From NCBI RefSeq assembly GCF_001447995.1, contig NZ_LDPE01000002.1, forward strand, positions 496,001 through 560,000: a stretch of 64,000 nucleotides of DNA, given 5' to 3'. The position numbers and the translations under genes were made by a program. Origin of the DNA: Maribacter dokdonensis DSW-8 (GTDB lineage Bacteria > Bacteroidota > Bacteroidia > Flavobacteriales > Flavobacteriaceae). Every line of letters begins with the position of its first letter. Position 1 is the first letter of the stretch. The notes beneath the pieces were generated by a model that did no database searches, had not been told where the DNA came from, and was given only the letters and a program-made list of their open reading frames with translations. Positions 17,524 through 27,684 of this stretch are shown in pieces.

Positions 17524-20265
17524 TTAGACTTCTTTTTCAGTAAAAGGAATGTCGGCATTACAGATTTCTGTAATTAACTGACCAAGTAGCTGCTCGAAAT
17601 CAGAAATGACCTCATTGGTAATAAGGTGATTTTTGGGTCCTCGGGCAGTTTCTTTTTGCGCGAACAACAACGTACCATCGGCAAAATTCTTCAAAGAAAT
17701 AATACCTGCTTGAATGGTTAAGTTATCTGCAGGATGCATTTTAAAAAACATTAATCCGTAACAAAGCAATTGAAAAGCCTTGCTAAATTGATAATCTTCG
17801 GTAAGTACGTCCCAATCCATTAATTCAACATTTCGTCGTTCTACCTTACCTGTTTTGTAATCGATAATTCGGGTAACGCCATCAAATTCATCAACACGGT
17901 CTAATTTTCCTTTTAAGGTGATGGGGAAGTCCAAACCGGCAATTTCCAGGGGTACTGATAGTGACTGTTCCAGTGCAATTATTTTAATGCTATGGTCTTT
18001 AATAGCGGTTATTTCCGCATCTATAAATGTTTGAATGTACTTAAGGATGACATGAAAAGAAATATAGTTTTTACCAGAACTGATGTTCCCTTCCTTATAC
18101 GTTTTTTCAAAGTTACGGGCTACCGAGGTAGTTACATTTTTACGGATATCGTTTAGAGACTCTTTGGTAAGGGTTGTGCCAACTAAAGGTGTATACAACT
18201 CTTCTAAGCTATCATGGACAATAGTACCAAAAGTATTAGGGGCAAGGGTCTCTTCAACCTGCATGACCTCATTGATATTCAATAGATTCTGCTTATAGAA
18301 ATCAATTGGGTTTCTAATGTAGTTGCTCAAAGAGCTTGGCGAAAATCCTTTAGCGGCTTTTTCACGAATAAGTTGTGTAAGCGTAGTTGTCTTTGCTATC
18401 TGCTCAATTTCTTTGGCAATAGGTTGTATGGTAGGTGTGGCTATGACTTCTTTGATATCGCTTCTATTATCATCCGTTAGTAATTGGGTGATCAACCTAC
18501 TACGTTCTCCACCTTCTAAAGCATCTGGCTCAGTATTATATAAGATGTATACGTTTCTGGCACGCTGTAATAATCGATAAAAGTGATAGGTGTACACCGC
18601 ATCTTTTTCTTTGTAGGTGGGTAATCCGTTTTTCGTCTTTAAGTCGAACGGAATAAAGGAATTATTGGATTTTCCCGATGGTAGTACACCTTCGTTTACA
18701 GACGTGATGATAATGGTCTCAAAATCCAACAACCTACTTTCTAGCATACCCATAATCTGTATGCCTTCTATAGGATTTCCTTGAAAATCTAAGGTTTCTG
18801 AGCTTAACAACTGTTTAAAAAGGTGTTTTAGACTTTTTAAATTGTTTATGTAGGTAAAGTTATTGCAAAGATCCTTGAGCTGATTGAACAAGGTATAGAA
18901 TTTATATAACTGCTCTAACAATAATGAATTCTGTTTTACCGCCTCTATGCTTCTCATAGAAGTGATTAAGGCTAGAAAGTTTTCTAAAAGTTTATTGGGG
19001 TCGTTGCTGATCTCTTCAAATAATAAAGAAACAGTGGCATGCTCAGGTAAAAGCGCATTTATTTGTCCATGGTTGATATAGGTCCAATTATTCAACTTTA
19101 TTTTTGAAATTAATTGGTGGGTAGAAACCTCATTTGCATCGAATAATATGACAGTATATGAATGCGTCAAAAGATTCAATAGGTGTTTATAGAACCAGCC
19201 ACGATCTGTTTTTTGTTCATGAAATTCTATGAGGTTTATAAAAAAACTTGCTAGGGTAGTAGACTCTAGCTTTTGACCCATGGTAATATTCGTTGCCGGA
19301 ATATGATCCGGTATAGAATTTAATAGTGGGTTTAATAATTCTTCATTACCAAGAACAATGGCTGAGTTTTGCAATGTTTCTGGTGCGTTACCTTGAATGT
19401 GATTTAAAATATCACCTACATAATTCACCTGGGATACATTTTTGGGTACACCAATAATTTCTATGTGCTTATCAGTATTGTAGTAATTGGTTAGACCGGC
19501 AAGAGGTTTGTCTTTTAGAACATTCCATGTTTTTTGATACTGGCGGATAAAGTATCCGGCATCATGAATATTGTCTTTTAGAAAATAAGGGTCAATATCC
19601 CAATAGATAGCGGCATCTGTTTTTTCAAGAATGGTTTGTATAAGAATACTTTCGGCAGTGTTCAAGGCATTAAAGCCAAGAAAAATATGTTTCTTGCTGT
19701 TGGATTCAAGATAACCAGATAGTTGGGATACCGATGTTTTATATATAAGACCTTGATGTCCCAAACCTTTTTGTATGAGGTTATTATTGAATTTGGTATA
19801 TATTTCTTCAAGATGGCGCCAAAAATGAAGGTAATTTTCGATCATTTCAGATTTGTCACTGTTCAATGACCAATGATTTACCTCTTGTATAGCGGCAACA
19901 TTTTGATACAGACCAGTGGCATCTACTAAGTAGCGATCCACTTCATTAAAATCTTGTAATAGTATCTGTCCCCATTTCAAAAAAGAATCAAAAGATTCTT
20001 TGTCATAGTCACCAACGCTCAAGTAAGCATTATACAGTTCAAATAACTGGGTAGTAGTATTGGCTGTTACCAGGTTGGATACTTTTTCAATGAAGTCTTC
20101 AATACTGTAAATTTCAGGAGCAAGTATGGTTTTGGTCAATGATTTGGATAGTGCTTTCTTAAGAAAGACACCAGCCCGTTTACTGGGTAAGATAAAAATG
20201 GTATTGGCAATGTTAGAATTGTGTTTTAAAACATCCTGTACTACATCTTGTATAAAGCTCTGCAT
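17524..20265 (-). CDS. AddB-like PD-(D/E)XK nuclease
   Basis: 913 residues. The N-terminal half resembles an inactivated UvrD-like helicase (TIFILPSKRAGVFLKKAL in place of a Walker A motif; no GKT). The C-terminal RecB-type nuclease domain (about 640-913) has FGTIVHDSLEELY, then GKLDRVDEF and IIDYKTGKVE, giving the H, D and DxK residues of the family. It probably partners with the AddA-like helicase at 22997 in end resection for recombinational repair. The cysteine pattern of the iron-sulfur cluster known in Firmicutes AddB is not visible. It follows the ompA terminator. Confidence 0.85.
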   Translation of the reverse strand: MQSFIQDVVQDVLKHNSNIANTIFILPSKRAGVFLKKALSKSLTKTILAPEIYSIEDFIEKVSNLVTANTTTQLFELYNAYLSVGDYDKESFDSFLKWGQILLQDFNEVDRYLVDATGLYQNVAAIQEVNHWSLNSDKSEMIENYLHFWRHLEEIYTKFNNNLIQKGLGHQGLIYKTSVSQLSGYLESNSKKHIFLGFNALNTAESILIQTILEKTDAAIYWDIDPYFLKDNIHDAGYFIRQYQKTWNVLKDKPLAGLTNYYNTDKHIEIIGVPKNVSQVNYVGDILNHIQGNAPETLQNSAIVLGNEELLNPLLNSIPDHIPATNITMGQKLESTTLASFFINLIEFHEQKTDRGWFYKHLLNLLTHSYTVILFDANEVSTHQLISKIKLNNWTYINHGQINALLPEHATVSLLFEEISNDPNKLLENFLALITSMRSIEAVKQNSLLLEQLYKFYTLFNQLKDLCNNFTYINNLKSLKHLFKQLLSSETLDFQGNPIEGIQIMGMLESRLLDFETIIITSVNEGVLPSGKSNNSFIPFDLKTKNGLPTYKEKDAVYTYHFYRLLQRARNVYILYNTEPDALEGGERSRLITQLLTDDNRSDIKEVIATPTIQPIAKEIEQIAKTTTLTQLIREKAAKGFSPSSLSNYIRNPIDFYKQNLLNINEVMQVEETLAPNTFGTIVHDSLEELYTPLVGTTLTKESLNDIRKNVTTSVARNFEKTYKEGNISSGKNYISFHVILKYIQTFIDAEITAIKDHSIKIIALEQSLSVPLEIAGLDFPITLKGKLDRVDEFDGVTRIIDYKTGKVERRNVELMDWDVLTEDYQFSKAFQLLCYGLMFFKMHPADNLTIQAGIISLKNFADGTLLFAQKETARGPKNHLITNEVISDFEQLLGQLITEICNADIPFTEKEV

Positions 20266-20278
20266 GATGTAAAAATAA

Positions 20279-20306
20279 AAAAGCTCCGCAATATTGCGGA
20301 GCTTTT
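20279..20306 (-). terminator. Intrinsic terminator of ompA
   Basis: Perfect 24-bp palindrome (AAGCTCCGCAAT / ATTGCGGAGCTT) with flanking A/T runs, located 33 bp after the ompA stop and directly before the AddB-like gene on the same strand. Confidence 0.88.
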
Positions 20307-20338
20307 ATTTTATTAAAACACTTAGGTATGTTTTTTAC

Positions 20339-21682
20339 TTATTTTACTAAGTTGATTTCTACCCTTCTGTTTTGAGTTCTACCAGCTCTAGTGTTGTTTG
20401 TTGCGATAGGCTTAGACTCACCGTAACCAACTGCAGATAATCTGAACTCTTCTATTCCTTTGTCAACTAAGAATTCTTTTACAGAAAGAGCTCTTGACTC
20501 AGAAAGACTTTGGTTTAATTTTTCGCTACCTACGCTATCAGTGTGACCTTCAACTGTAAATTTAGCGTTAGGGTATTCTTTAAGGATAGTGATAATGTCA
20601 ACCATTACTGAAGTAGACTCAGCTTTGATAGAAGATTTACCAGTATCAAATAAGATAGTTCTAGCGTAATCGTTCAATTGCTTTTGAACTTCTTCAGTTA
20701 CTTCAGGACAACCAGCGTTAGCTACAGTACCAGCAACTTCAGGACATTGATCGTCTTTGTCCAATACACCGTCACCGTCAGTATCAGGCCATGGGCAACC
20801 TTTGTTCTCAGCAGGACCTGCTTCAGAAGGACAAGCATCATCTTTATCAGCAACACCGTCACCGTCAGCATCTGGACAACCAGCTAAAGCAGCAACACCA
20901 GCTTCGTTAGGACAAGCGTCATCTTTGTCAGCAACACCGTCACCGTCAGCATCAGGACATCCGTTCATTTCTTTAGAACCAGCTTCGTTAGGACAAGCAT
21001 CTTTGCTGTCTTCTATACCGTCACCGTCAGAATCTGGACAACCGTTGAATGCTTCAAGACCAGCAACTTCTGGACAAGCATCATCTTTATCGTAGATACC
21101 GTCACCGTCAGTGTCAGTACCACCAAACTTAACTGAGATACCAGCTAAATGTTGGAAATGAGGAGCTAAGTAATCTTCGAAAGCATGCTTATAAGAAGAT
21201 TGTAAAGTAAGACCTAAGTTCTCAGAGAACCAGATGTTAAGACCAACACCACCGTTTGCAGTACCAGCACCGATTTCATCGATCCAAGTATAACCACCAC
21301 CTATTTCGATGAATGGGTCAAGAACAGTTTGTCTTTTTATGATATCATATTTAATTGTACCATCTATAGCGTAGTGAGATAGATCGTCAACACTAACGTC
21401 ACCTAATTTGCTAATTTTGTTAAGAGAACCTCTAGCTCCAACAGAGAAACCATCTCCTATAGATTTAGATACTCCTACATAAGAAATAGAAGGTAAGATA
21501 TTCCAGTGATCGTTTGCATTGAAGAATTCATTACCGAAAGAACTTACATCCGAAGTTGGATATACGTCAATGGCATTAACCCCAAATTGCACTTGCCAAG
21601 GGTTATTCTCGTCTTGCGCTTGTATGTTGTTGATACCTACAACAAGTAGTACAACAACCAATAATTTGCTAAGATGTTTCAT
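20339..21682 (-). CDS. ompA-like: OmpA family outer-membrane protein with thrombospondin type-3 repeats
   Basis: About 447 residues from the ATG at 21682 (an upstream TTG at 21688 is less likely). Signal peptide ([14 protein letters not shown]), an N-terminal 8-strand-type beta-barrel (about 25-190), five calcium-binding thrombospondin type-3-like repeats of about 27 residues ([15 protein letters not shown]), then an OmpA C-terminal peptidoglycan-binding domain ([47 protein letters not shown]). It anchors the outer membrane to peptidoglycan and is usually abundant. It has its own promoter (21717-21747) and strong terminator, consistent with high expression independent of the neighbours. Confidence 0.95.
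   Translation of the reverse strand: MKHLSKLLVVVLLVVGINNIQAQDENNPWQVQFGVNAIDVYPTSDVSSFGNEFFNANDHWNILPSISYVGVSKSIGDGFSVGARGSLNKISKLGDVSVDDLSHYAIDGTIKYDIIKRQTVLDPFIEIGGGYTWIDEIGAGTANGGVGLNIWFSENLGLTLQSSYKHAFEDYLAPHFQHLAGISVKFGGTDTDGDGIYDKDDACPEVAGLEAFNGCPDSDGDGIEDSKDACPNEAGSKEMNGCPDADGDGVADKDDACPNEAGVAALAGCPDADGDGVADKDDACPSEAGPAENKGCPWPDTDGDGVLDKDDQCPEVAGTVANAGCPEVTEEVQKQLNDYARTILFDTGKSSIKAESTSVMVDIITILKEYPNAKFTVEGHTDSVGSEKLNQSLSESRALSVKEFLVDKGIEEFRLSAVGYGESKPIATNNTRAGRTQNRRVEINLVK
20709..21117 (-). repeat. Coding tandem repeats (five thrombospondin type-3 units)
   Basis: Five units of about 27 codons (81 bp; one is slightly longer) within ompA, with recurrent DxDGDGxxDxxDxCP and GCP elements. 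Boundaries are approximate. Confidence 0.85.
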
Positions 21683-21716
21683 GTTCAAATTTTTAAGTTT
21701 AAGTGTTTATTAGCTG

Positions 21717-21747
21717 CAAATGTAACTTGTTAAATATTATTAACAAA
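21717..21747 (-). promoter_or_regulatory. Bacteroidota-type promoter of ompA
   Basis: On the minus strand: TTTG (21744-21747), 19-nt spacer, TACATTTG (21717-21724), about 35 bp upstream of the ompA ATG. It fits the TTTG / TAnnTTTG consensus exactly. Confidence 0.85.
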
Positions 21748-21795
21748 ATCAATTTCCTATTTTTTTTAATGCATTTAATAGATTAAATGGTGCAT

Positions 21796-22989
21796 TTAAA
21801 CGATTTTTAATTCCTTGCCTACCTCTGTGAATGCGGTAATGGCAGCGTCTAAATGCTCTTTTGAATGCGCGGCTGAAAGTTGTACCCTAATACGAGCTTT
21901 GTCTTTTGGAACAACAGGGTAGAAAAACCCGATAACATAAATGCCTTTTTCCAAAAGTTTATTTGCCATTTCTTGAGATAGTTTGGCATCATATAACATT
22001 ACCGGTACAATGGCAGAATCGCCATCAACAATGTCGAAACCAGCCGCTATCATGCCTTTTTTGAAGTATGCAGTATTTTCTTGCAACTTATCTCTTAAAG
22101 AAGTGTCGTTCTCCAACATATCAAATACCTTTATAGAGGCACCTACAATGGCGGGTGCCAAGGAATTTGAAAATAGGTAAGGTCTAGAGCGTTGTCTCAA
22201 TAACGTAATGATTTCCTTTTTTCCTGTAGTATAACCGCCCATGGCACCACCTAAGGCTTTGCCCAGCGTGCCGGTTATAATATCAATTCTACCCATTACC
22301 CCTTTTTCTTCTAAGGTACCTTTTCCTTTTTCGCCTATAAAACCGGCTGCATGGCATTCGTCTATCATCACCAGGGCATCGTACTTATCGGCTAGATCAC
22401 ATATTTGGTCCAGCGGGGCAACAATGCCATCCATGGAGAATACACCGTCCGTAACAATGATCTTAAAACGTGCCCCGTCTTCGTTTGCCTTAATAAGTTG
22501 TGCTTCTAGATCTGCCATATCACTATTGGCATATCTATAACGTTTTGCTTTACATAAACGAACACCATCTATGATTGAGGCATGGTTCAACGAATCTGAT
22601 ATGATGGCATCTTCTGCGGTAAGCAAAGGTTCAAATACGCCACCGTTGGCATCAAATGCAGCGGCATACAAAATAGTGTCTTCGGTACCATAGAAATGAG
22701 CTATTTTTTGCTCCAATTCTTTATGGATATCTTGTGTACCGCAAATGAACCTTACAGATGACATACCAAAGCCATGGGTATCCATAGCGTCTTTTGCCGC
22801 TTGTATAACCTCTGGATGTGATGATAAACCTAAATAGTTATTGGCGCAAAAATTAATGACCTCTTGCCCGGTATTTATTTTAATGACGGCATCTTGTGGA
22901 GAAACAATAATTCTTTCCTCTTTAAAAAGTCCGTCCTTTTTAATCGTTTCAATTTCTTGCTGTAAATGTTCTTTGATTTTTCCGTACAT
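21796..22989 (-). CDS. kbl: Glycine C-acetyltransferase (2-amino-3-ketobutyrate CoA ligase)
   Basis: 397 residues, the usual length for KBL. A PLP-dependent alpha-oxoamine synthase: conserved [55 protein letters not shown] and the PLP-lysine segment [14 protein letters not shown]. It converts 2-amino-3-oxobutyrate and CoA to glycine and acetyl-CoA in threonine degradation. No threonine dehydrogenase gene is beside it. It lies 7 bp after the AddA-like gene on the same strand. Confidence 0.95.
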   Translation of the reverse strand: MYGKIKEHLQQEIETIKKDGLFKEERIIVSPQDAVIKINTGQEVINFCANNYLGLSSHPEVIQAAKDAMDTHGFGMSSVRFICGTQDIHKELEQKIAHFYGTEDTILYAAAFDANGGVFEPLLTAEDAIISDSLNHASIIDGVRLCKAKRYRYANSDMADLEAQLIKANEDGARFKIIVTDGVFSMDGIVAPLDQICDLADKYDALVMIDECHAAGFIGEKGKGTLEEKGVMGRIDIITGTLGKALGGAMGGYTTGKKEIITLLRQRSRPYLFSNSLAPAIVGASIKVFDMLENDTSLRDKLQENTAYFKKGMIAAGFDIVDGDSAIVPVMLYDAKLSQEMANKLLEKGIYVIGFFYPVVPKDKARIRVQLSAAHSKEHLDAAITAFTEVGKELKIV

Positions 22990-22996
22990 ATTCCTT

Positions 22997-25900
22997 CTAT
23001 ATATAATCTAGTTCTATTTCAGTATTAATATACACAATGATTTTGTGATCAATGGTGTAGCCCATATTTGAAAAACTTTGGGCATAGGCGTTCACCTGTT
23101 GGTGATAGTACTTATTGCGTTCACCGGTTTTATAATCTATAATGGTTGCATGGTTATCTTTAAGCACAACCCTATCTGGTCTTTGGGTAGAACCGTCTGC
23201 CATTAAAAGATCTCTTTCGTTCAGCACCTCAAAATCTTGAGTGTAAAATTGCGATAAATCTTTATGATAGATGACCTTTTTTACAACTTCCTTTATCTCA
23301 TTGACTTCTTGTTCCTTGATCAGACCTTTTTGTAATGCCAGTTGCATGGCTCTTTCCAGGTCTTTTGCGGTATGGATGGCACCCAGTATAAAATGTATAA
23401 CATTACCTTGATTAATGGCAATATCTAAACCTTCATCCCAAAGGGTTCCTGCCAGTGCCAGTATTTTAAAATCTTCCCTGTCTTTATTGGTATATATATA
23501 AGGTATGGTCAGAGGATCGTTATCCAGATCTTTTTTGGCTTGATTAAGTGGGAACTCACCAAAATGGTAATCTAATTTATCTTGTTGGTACGCACCAATA
23601 CTTTTTAGGAAATGAATGAATAGCCCAGAGTAGTAATTGGTATTGTGTTCCCCTTTCTTATCAAGTTTGTTTTCGCTAATTATGAAAAGTGCCTTTACGG
23701 CTCTGGTTAAAACAACATATAAAAGGTTGAACGCATCTAGCTGTAATTTTTGGTGATCAAGGGAATACAACAAGGCTTCGGTTTCTCCGTATTCTTGAAC
23801 TTCCTGTTTCTTATTGATCAGTATTTCAGAAAAGCCAAGAAACTCATCTTTATCAACCGGCAGCCATAATTTAGGGTCTATTTCTTCAAATATGTTTGAA
23901 TTTGCATAGGGGAAAATGACCACTGGAAACTCCAGACCTTTAGATTTGTGAATGGTCATTATCTGTACAGATTCAATATTTTCTGGTGTGCTAATGCTTG
24001 CCGAATGTCCTTTTTTGTCCCAGTAATCTAAAAAAGACTGCATATCTGAGCCAAATTTCTGCTCTACATCAAAAACAAGATCCATAAAAGCAGTCAAGTG
24101 AGCATCTGAAGTAGGTATAAGGTCAAAGGTTTTAATGGCATATGACAATCCATCATAAACAGATGTTTGTCGTAATCTAGAAGAATCAAAGCCGTAAACG
24201 TTTAGGAAATGGTTGTTTAGATTATCTAGGTTCTCATAAATATAAGCGTGTTTGTCAGCTTTGTTTTCAGAAAGGAAATGAAGTAATTCATATTGAATTT
24301 CCAATTCCGTGGGTTGTACCAAGTGCCTAATTAGCTGTACAAGAAAAATAACCTTTTTGCTCTCGCTCAACAATAAAGAGTCTGAGGAAACTACCGGTAT
24401 ATTATGCTGCATCAACTGATCTGCAAGCAATAGACCGTGTTTCTTTTTTCTGATAATAATGCAGATGTCACTATAGGTATAACCTTGTGCTATACATTTT
24501 TGAATGGTCGCTAAAGTGGTTTCGGCATAAAGCTCATCGTCATCCTCTTCCAAAAGAGATATATGAACATAGCCACCTTCTTTATGGTTGATTTCCTGTT
24601 GGTTGCCTATTTTAAAAAATTCTTGATAAACCTCATTTTCCAAAAAAGGACTCACACTTTGAAAGAAGTTGTTGTTGAAGTTAATGACTTCCGCGTAACT
24701 TCTATAATTCTTTGGTAATGTAACCAAATCAGATGGTACGGTAAAAGGGTGTGTTTTATGGGTCGCCAATTCTAAAAATTGTTCGGCCTTACCGCCACGC
24801 CATCTGTAGATGGCTTGTTTGGGATCACCCACAAGAAATAGAGAACCCGTATTGCCTAACTCATCTTGGCCTTCCATGGCATTCCCTATAAGAGGAATAA
24901 GGTTTTCCCATTGCATTTGCGAGGTATCTTGAAATTCATCAATAAAATAATGGCGGTATTTTTCTCCCAAGCGTTCATAAATAAAAGGGGCAGGTTGATC
25001 CTTTACTTCCTTTGCAATTAATGTGTTGAATTCAGATATGGATAACTGATCCTTTTCTTCTTGAATGATTTTTAATTCTTTTTGAATAGCGTTCAAGAGC
25101 GCAAAAGGAACAATGTTTCTGTTAATATTGGCAAACAGCCCTCTTTTGTAAATAAGTTGCTTTATAGTTTGATAATAAACTAAAAGTTGAGGTGCTAAAT
25201 CAATAGGGGCATTTTTTACCGTGGCTTTTAGAATTTTACCTTCAATTAAATTGTCTTCTAGTTTATTGTTGTAAAGTTGAGTTGGTAAATAGTTGCCGGC
25301 AACTATTTTTTTAAAATGATTGGGTAAGGTTTCCCTTGGAAAATCTTTAAAATCCAATCCGGCATTGGTAATGAGTTCAAGACAAGCGGTTGCAAGTTCC
25401 TCAACTTTTTTTTCTATATCCTTAGTTTGTTTTTTAAGGTGATTTTGAAGTTTTAAAAAATCACCTAGCTCAATAGCATTTAAGCTCTTTAAATGTGCAG
25501 CATTGTTTTCGTCGAAAATTAATTTTCCGATTTTTAAAAGGTCAAAACCAATGTCCCAACTTCTATCGTCCTCTATTTTTTCTAGTGCAAAATCTAAAAG
25601 AACCTTGGTAAATTCAGGATCTTCACCAGCTTTGCCTATGACGCGCTCTACGGCTTCTTGTAAAAGCAGGTCCACATCTAGAACCACTTCAAAATTTTGA
25701 GGGATCTTTAAATCCTTGGCGAATGTTCTAATAAGCCTATGGGTAAACTTATCTATGGTAGAAATATCAAAGAAAGCATAGTTGTGCAAAATTTGCTTTA
25801 AACGCAGTTTGCTCAAAGCGGGCAATTCCTCAAAAGTATAATCGGTCTCATTCAGTATATCTTTGAACAATGGTGCTGCATGGTCCATAGAAGTCGTTTT

Positions 25901-26092
25901 TGAAAACTCAAAAAGACTGTTAAGAATACGATGTTTCATTTCATTTACCGCCTTATTGGTAAAAGTGATCGCTAATATTTTTCTGAAATTTTGAGGAGAA
26001 GCCAGTATAATCTTCAAGTACACCTTGGCAAGCGCATACGTTTTGCCTGATCCGGCAGAAGCATTATATATGGTAAACGGATAATTAGACAC
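22997..26092 (-). CDS. AddA-like UvrD/RecB-type helicase-nuclease
   Basis: 1031 residues. UvrD-family helicase: Walker A at the N-terminus (ASAGSGKT), motif Ia [11 protein letters not shown], Walker [23 protein letters not shown], motif [19 protein letters not shown] and motif [15 protein letters not shown]. The C-terminal RecB nuclease motif is RPDRVV followed by [14 protein letters not shown]-driven 3'-5' unwinding plus nuclease at double-strand ends; likely partner is the AddB-like protein encoded at 17524-20265. The start is GTG. First gene of a minus-strand run followed by kbl. Confidence 0.92.
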   Translation of the reverse strand: MSNYPFTIYNASAGSGKTYALAKVYLKIILASPQNFRKILAITFTNKAVNEMKHRILNSLFEFSKTTSMDHAAPLFKDILNETDYTFEELPALSKLRLKQILHNYAFFDISTIDKFTHRLIRTFAKDLKIPQNFEVVLDVDLLLQEAVERVIGKAGEDPEFTKVLLDFALEKIEDDRSWDIGFDLLKIGKLIFDENNAAHLKSLNAIELGDFLKLQNHLKKQTKDIEKKVEELATACLELITNAGLDFKDFPRETLPNHFKKIVAGNYLPTQLYNNKLEDNLIEGKILKATVKNAPIDLAPQLLVYYQTIKQLIYKRGLFANINRNIVPFALLNAIQKELKIIQEEKDQLSISEFNTLIAKEVKDQPAPFIYERLGEKYRHYFIDEFQDTSQMQWENLIPLIGNAMEGQDELGNTGSLFLVGDPKQAIYRWRGGKAEQFLELATHKTHPFTVPSDLVTLPKNYRSYAEVINFNNNFFQSVSPFLENEVYQEFFKIGNQQEINHKEGGYVHISLLEEDDDELYAETTLATIQKCIAQGYTYSDICIIIRKKKHGLLLADQLMQHNIPVVSSDSLLLSESKKVIFLVQLIRHLVQPTELEIQYELLHFLSENKADKHAYIYENLDNLNNHFLNVYGFDSSRLRQTSVYDGLSYAIKTFDLIPTSDAHLTAFMDLVFDVEQKFGSDMQSFLDYWDKKGHSASISTPENIESVQIMTIHKSKGLEFPVVIFPYANSNIFEEIDPKLWLPVDKDEFLGFSEILINKKQEVQEYGETEALLYSLDHQKLQLDAFNLLYVVLTRAVKALFIISENKLDKKGEHNTNYYSGLFIHFLKSIGAYQQDKLDYHFGEFPLNQAKKDLDNDPLTIPYIYTNKDREDFKILALAGTLWDEGLDIAINQGNVIHFILGAIHTAKDLERAMQLALQKGLIKEQEVNEIKEVVKKVIYHKDLSQFYTQDFEVLNERDLLMADGSTQRPDRVVLKDNHATIIDYKTGERNKYYHQQVNAYAQSFSNMGYTIDHKIIVYINTEIELDYI

Positions 26093-26167
26093 TGATTTTT
26101 ACTGCAAATTAAGGATTACTGTACAGTTCTTAACAAATTATTACGTGAATATAAATGTTAAAATCCG

Positions 26168-26175
26168 TAACTTTG
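26168..26175 (+). promoter_or_regulatory. -7 element upstream of sodA
   Basis: TAACTTTG, exact match to TAnnTTTG, 36 bp before the sodA ATG. No clear -33 element at standard distance. Confidence 0.6.
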
Positions 26176-26211
26176 AAATACAATTAATATAAATCTAAAA
26201 ACACATAAATT

Positions 26212-26820
26212 ATGGCTTTTGAATTACCAAAATTGCCTTACGCTTATGATGCTCTTGAGCCTCATATTGATGCAAGGACGATGGAAATACATCATACAAA
26301 ACATCATAACGGATATACAACTAAGTTAAATGCCGCTATTGAAGGTACAGATCTAGAAGGAAAATCTATTGAAGATATCTTAACAGGTTTGGATATGAGT
26401 AATGGTGCAGTTAGAAACAACGGAGGTGGTTTTTATAACCACTCATTATTCTGGACTATATTATCACCAAACGGTGGTGGTAAGCCTAGTGGAGAATTAG
26501 CATCTGCTATTGATAGTGCTTTTGGTTCTTTTGAAGAGTTTAAAAGCAAGTTTACTGCTGCTGCAGGTACTAGATTTGGTTCTGGTTGGGCATGGTTATG
26601 TGTTCATGAAGGTGGTAAAGTAGAAGTTTGTTCTACACCAAATCAAGACAATCCGTTAATGCCAGGAGTAGAATGTGGTGGGCAACCTATCTTAGGATTA
26701 GATGTATGGGAGCATGCATATTACCTAAATTATCAAAATAAGAGACCAGATTATATTGAAGCGTTTTTTAATATTATCAACTGGGATGAGGTATCTAAAC
26801 TTTATGCTAGTAACAAATAA
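26212..26820 (+). CDS. sodA: Superoxide dismutase, Mn-type
   Basis: 202 residues, full length. Metal ligands are visible: His27 (MEIHHTKHH), His77 (NHSLFW), Asp164 and His168 (DVWEHAYY). Gly in RNNGGG and Gln145 in TPNQDNPLM are the residues that distinguish Mn-type from Fe-type enzymes (Fe-type carries Gln near the former and Ala-Gly at the latter). It dismutates superoxide to peroxide and oxygen; no signal peptide, hence cytosolic. Monocistronic, with its own -7 element and terminator. Confidence 0.96.
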   Translation: MAFELPKLPYAYDALEPHIDARTMEIHHTKHHNGYTTKLNAAIEGTDLEGKSIEDILTGLDMSNGAVRNNGGGFYNHSLFWTILSPNGGGKPSGELASAIDSAFGSFEEFKSKFTAAAGTRFGSGWAWLCVHEGGKVEVCSTPNQDNPLMPGVECGGQPILGLDVWEHAYYLNYQNKRPDYIEAFFNIINWDEVSKLYASNK

Positions 26821-26855
26821 GGAAAAGGTAAAGTAAATCCTAACTAACTTGTAGG

Positions 26856-26890
26856 AAACCACTTGTGAAAATTTCATAGGTGGTTTTTTT
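26856..26890 (+). terminator. Intrinsic terminator of sodA
   Basis: AAACCAC...GTGGTTT stem with an interior partially paired region, followed by a run of seven T, 36 bp after the sodA stop. Confidence 0.8.
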
Positions 26891-26898
26891 GTTTTTAA

Positions 26899-26975
26899 AA
26901 TAGAAAAGGGCGGAGAAGTCTCCACCCTTTTCGTCCCAAATCTTACCATAAACTTAACCTACTTATGCTATGGCG
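26899..26975 (-). ncRNA. Predicted small RNA, array copy 1 (most diverged)
   Basis: Minus-strand unit of about 75 nt: a conserved 5' block (GCCATAGCATAAGTAGGTTA then AGTTTATGGTAAGATTTGGG) and a terminator hairpin (GGGTGGAG / CTCCGCCC with a U-G pair) ending in CTTTTCTATTTT. The 5' G in place of A keeps pairing with the downstream ATGGT as a G-U wobble. A weak -7-like TAATTTAG lies 4 nt upstream. Confidence 0.6.
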
Positions 26976-27109
26976 ATACTAAATTACTGGTATTGAGTAA
27001 ATAAAAAAAGGAATTTTAAGAAAAAAATTCACTTTTATTTATGTCGTGTTATATTTCTCTTAGTGAATTATGATAGATAACAGCCTGAAAGTAAACTAGG
27101 TTGCATTAA

Positions 27110-27182
27110 AATAAAAAGACGGAGCATAGCCCCGTCTTTTCCCCAAATCTTACCATGAACTTAACCTACTTATGCTATGGTT
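27110..27182 (-). ncRNA. Predicted small RNA, array copy 2
   Basis: Minus strand: conserved block starting ACCATAGCATAAGTAGGTTA and ending GATTTGGGG, then hairpin GACGGGGC-TAT-GCTCCGTC followed by TTTTTATTTT. The block's ACCAT can pair with its ATGGT. Upstream is a -7-like TATATTTA (27186-27193), with a TTG 21 nt further up. Confidence 0.68.
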
Positions 27183-27309
27183 CTGTAAATATAAATGATG
27201 TTACTGTGGTTGGGCAAGCTAATCGATGTACGTCGTAAACCTAGGTTGTACTACTATTTTAGATGAAAATGATACTTAGGTAACGAGAGCTTTGATGAAA
27301 TAGGTTCAA

Positions 27310-27384
27310 AAATAAAAAGACGGAGCATTGCTCCGCCTTTTTCCCCAAATCTTACCATGAACTTAACCTACTTATGCTATGGTT
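27310..27384 (-). ncRNA. Predicted small RNA, array copy 3
   Basis: Same conserved 40-nt block as copy 2 and a hairpin GGCGGAGC-AAT-GCTCCGTC (one G-U pair) followed by TTTTTATTTTT. A -7-like TACATTTA lies at 27388-27395, in the same position relative to the block as in copy 2. Confidence 0.68.
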
Positions 27385-27502
27385 CTGTAAATGTAATATG
27401 CTTAACTACAATTGAAAATAGTACTAGTTAAACGTACCGTTAAAACGTTAAAGGGGGCTTTGTGAAGAATTGGATTACAAAATAACAATCTGTAATCTGT
27501 AT

Positions 27503-27580
27503 AAAATAAAAAAGGCGGAGAAGTCTCCACCTTTTTTGCCCCAAATCTTACCATGAACTTAACCTACTTATGCTATGGTA
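27503..27580 (-). ncRNA. Predicted small RNA, array copy 4
   Basis: Same conserved 40-nt block, then hairpin GGTGGAG-ACTT-CTCCGCC (one U-G pair) followed by TTTTTTATTTTAT. A -7-like TACTTTTA lies at 27585-27592. This is the copy nearest the purF end. Confidence 0.68.
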
Positions 27581-27641
27581 GCTTTAAAAGTAAACAGGGT
27601 TAAGTCAAAACGACTATTCAGTCGTTAAAATGCTATATTCG

Positions 27642-27676
27642 TCGATGAAATACATAAAAAGTGTGCATTTCATCGA
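27642..27676 (-). terminator. Hairpin downstream of purF
   Basis: 10-bp perfect stem (TCGATGAAAT / ATTTCATCGA) with a 15-nt loop, 9 bp after the purF stop. A second 6-bp hairpin (AACGAC / GTCGTT, 27609-27626) followed by TTTT on the minus strand lies just beyond, so one or both can end the purF transcript before the sRNA array. Confidence 0.6.
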
Positions 27677-27684
27677 ATTATTAT

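Larger units (their letters stand above)
26899..27580 (-). repeat. Four-copy array of about 75-bp units spaced about 200 bp
   Basis: Four near-identical blocks with predicted 5' ends near 26974, 27181, 27383 and 27579 (steps of 207, 202 and 196 bp). Each has a highly conserved 40-nt block plus a terminator-like hairpin; spacers between units are unrelated in sequence apart from short similarities. It lies between sodA and purF. Confidence 0.9.

Noticed and set aside
20757..21095. Plus-strand frame of 112 codons rich in Ser, Pro and Ala
   Set aside because: It is the reverse reading of the ompA thrombospondin type-3 repeats, whose periodic sequence keeps antisense frames open.
26899..27580. 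CRISPR array
   Set aside because: The repeats are about 75 bp, contain a terminator hairpin and are spaced about 200 bp, with no cas genes; this does not match CRISPR geometry.
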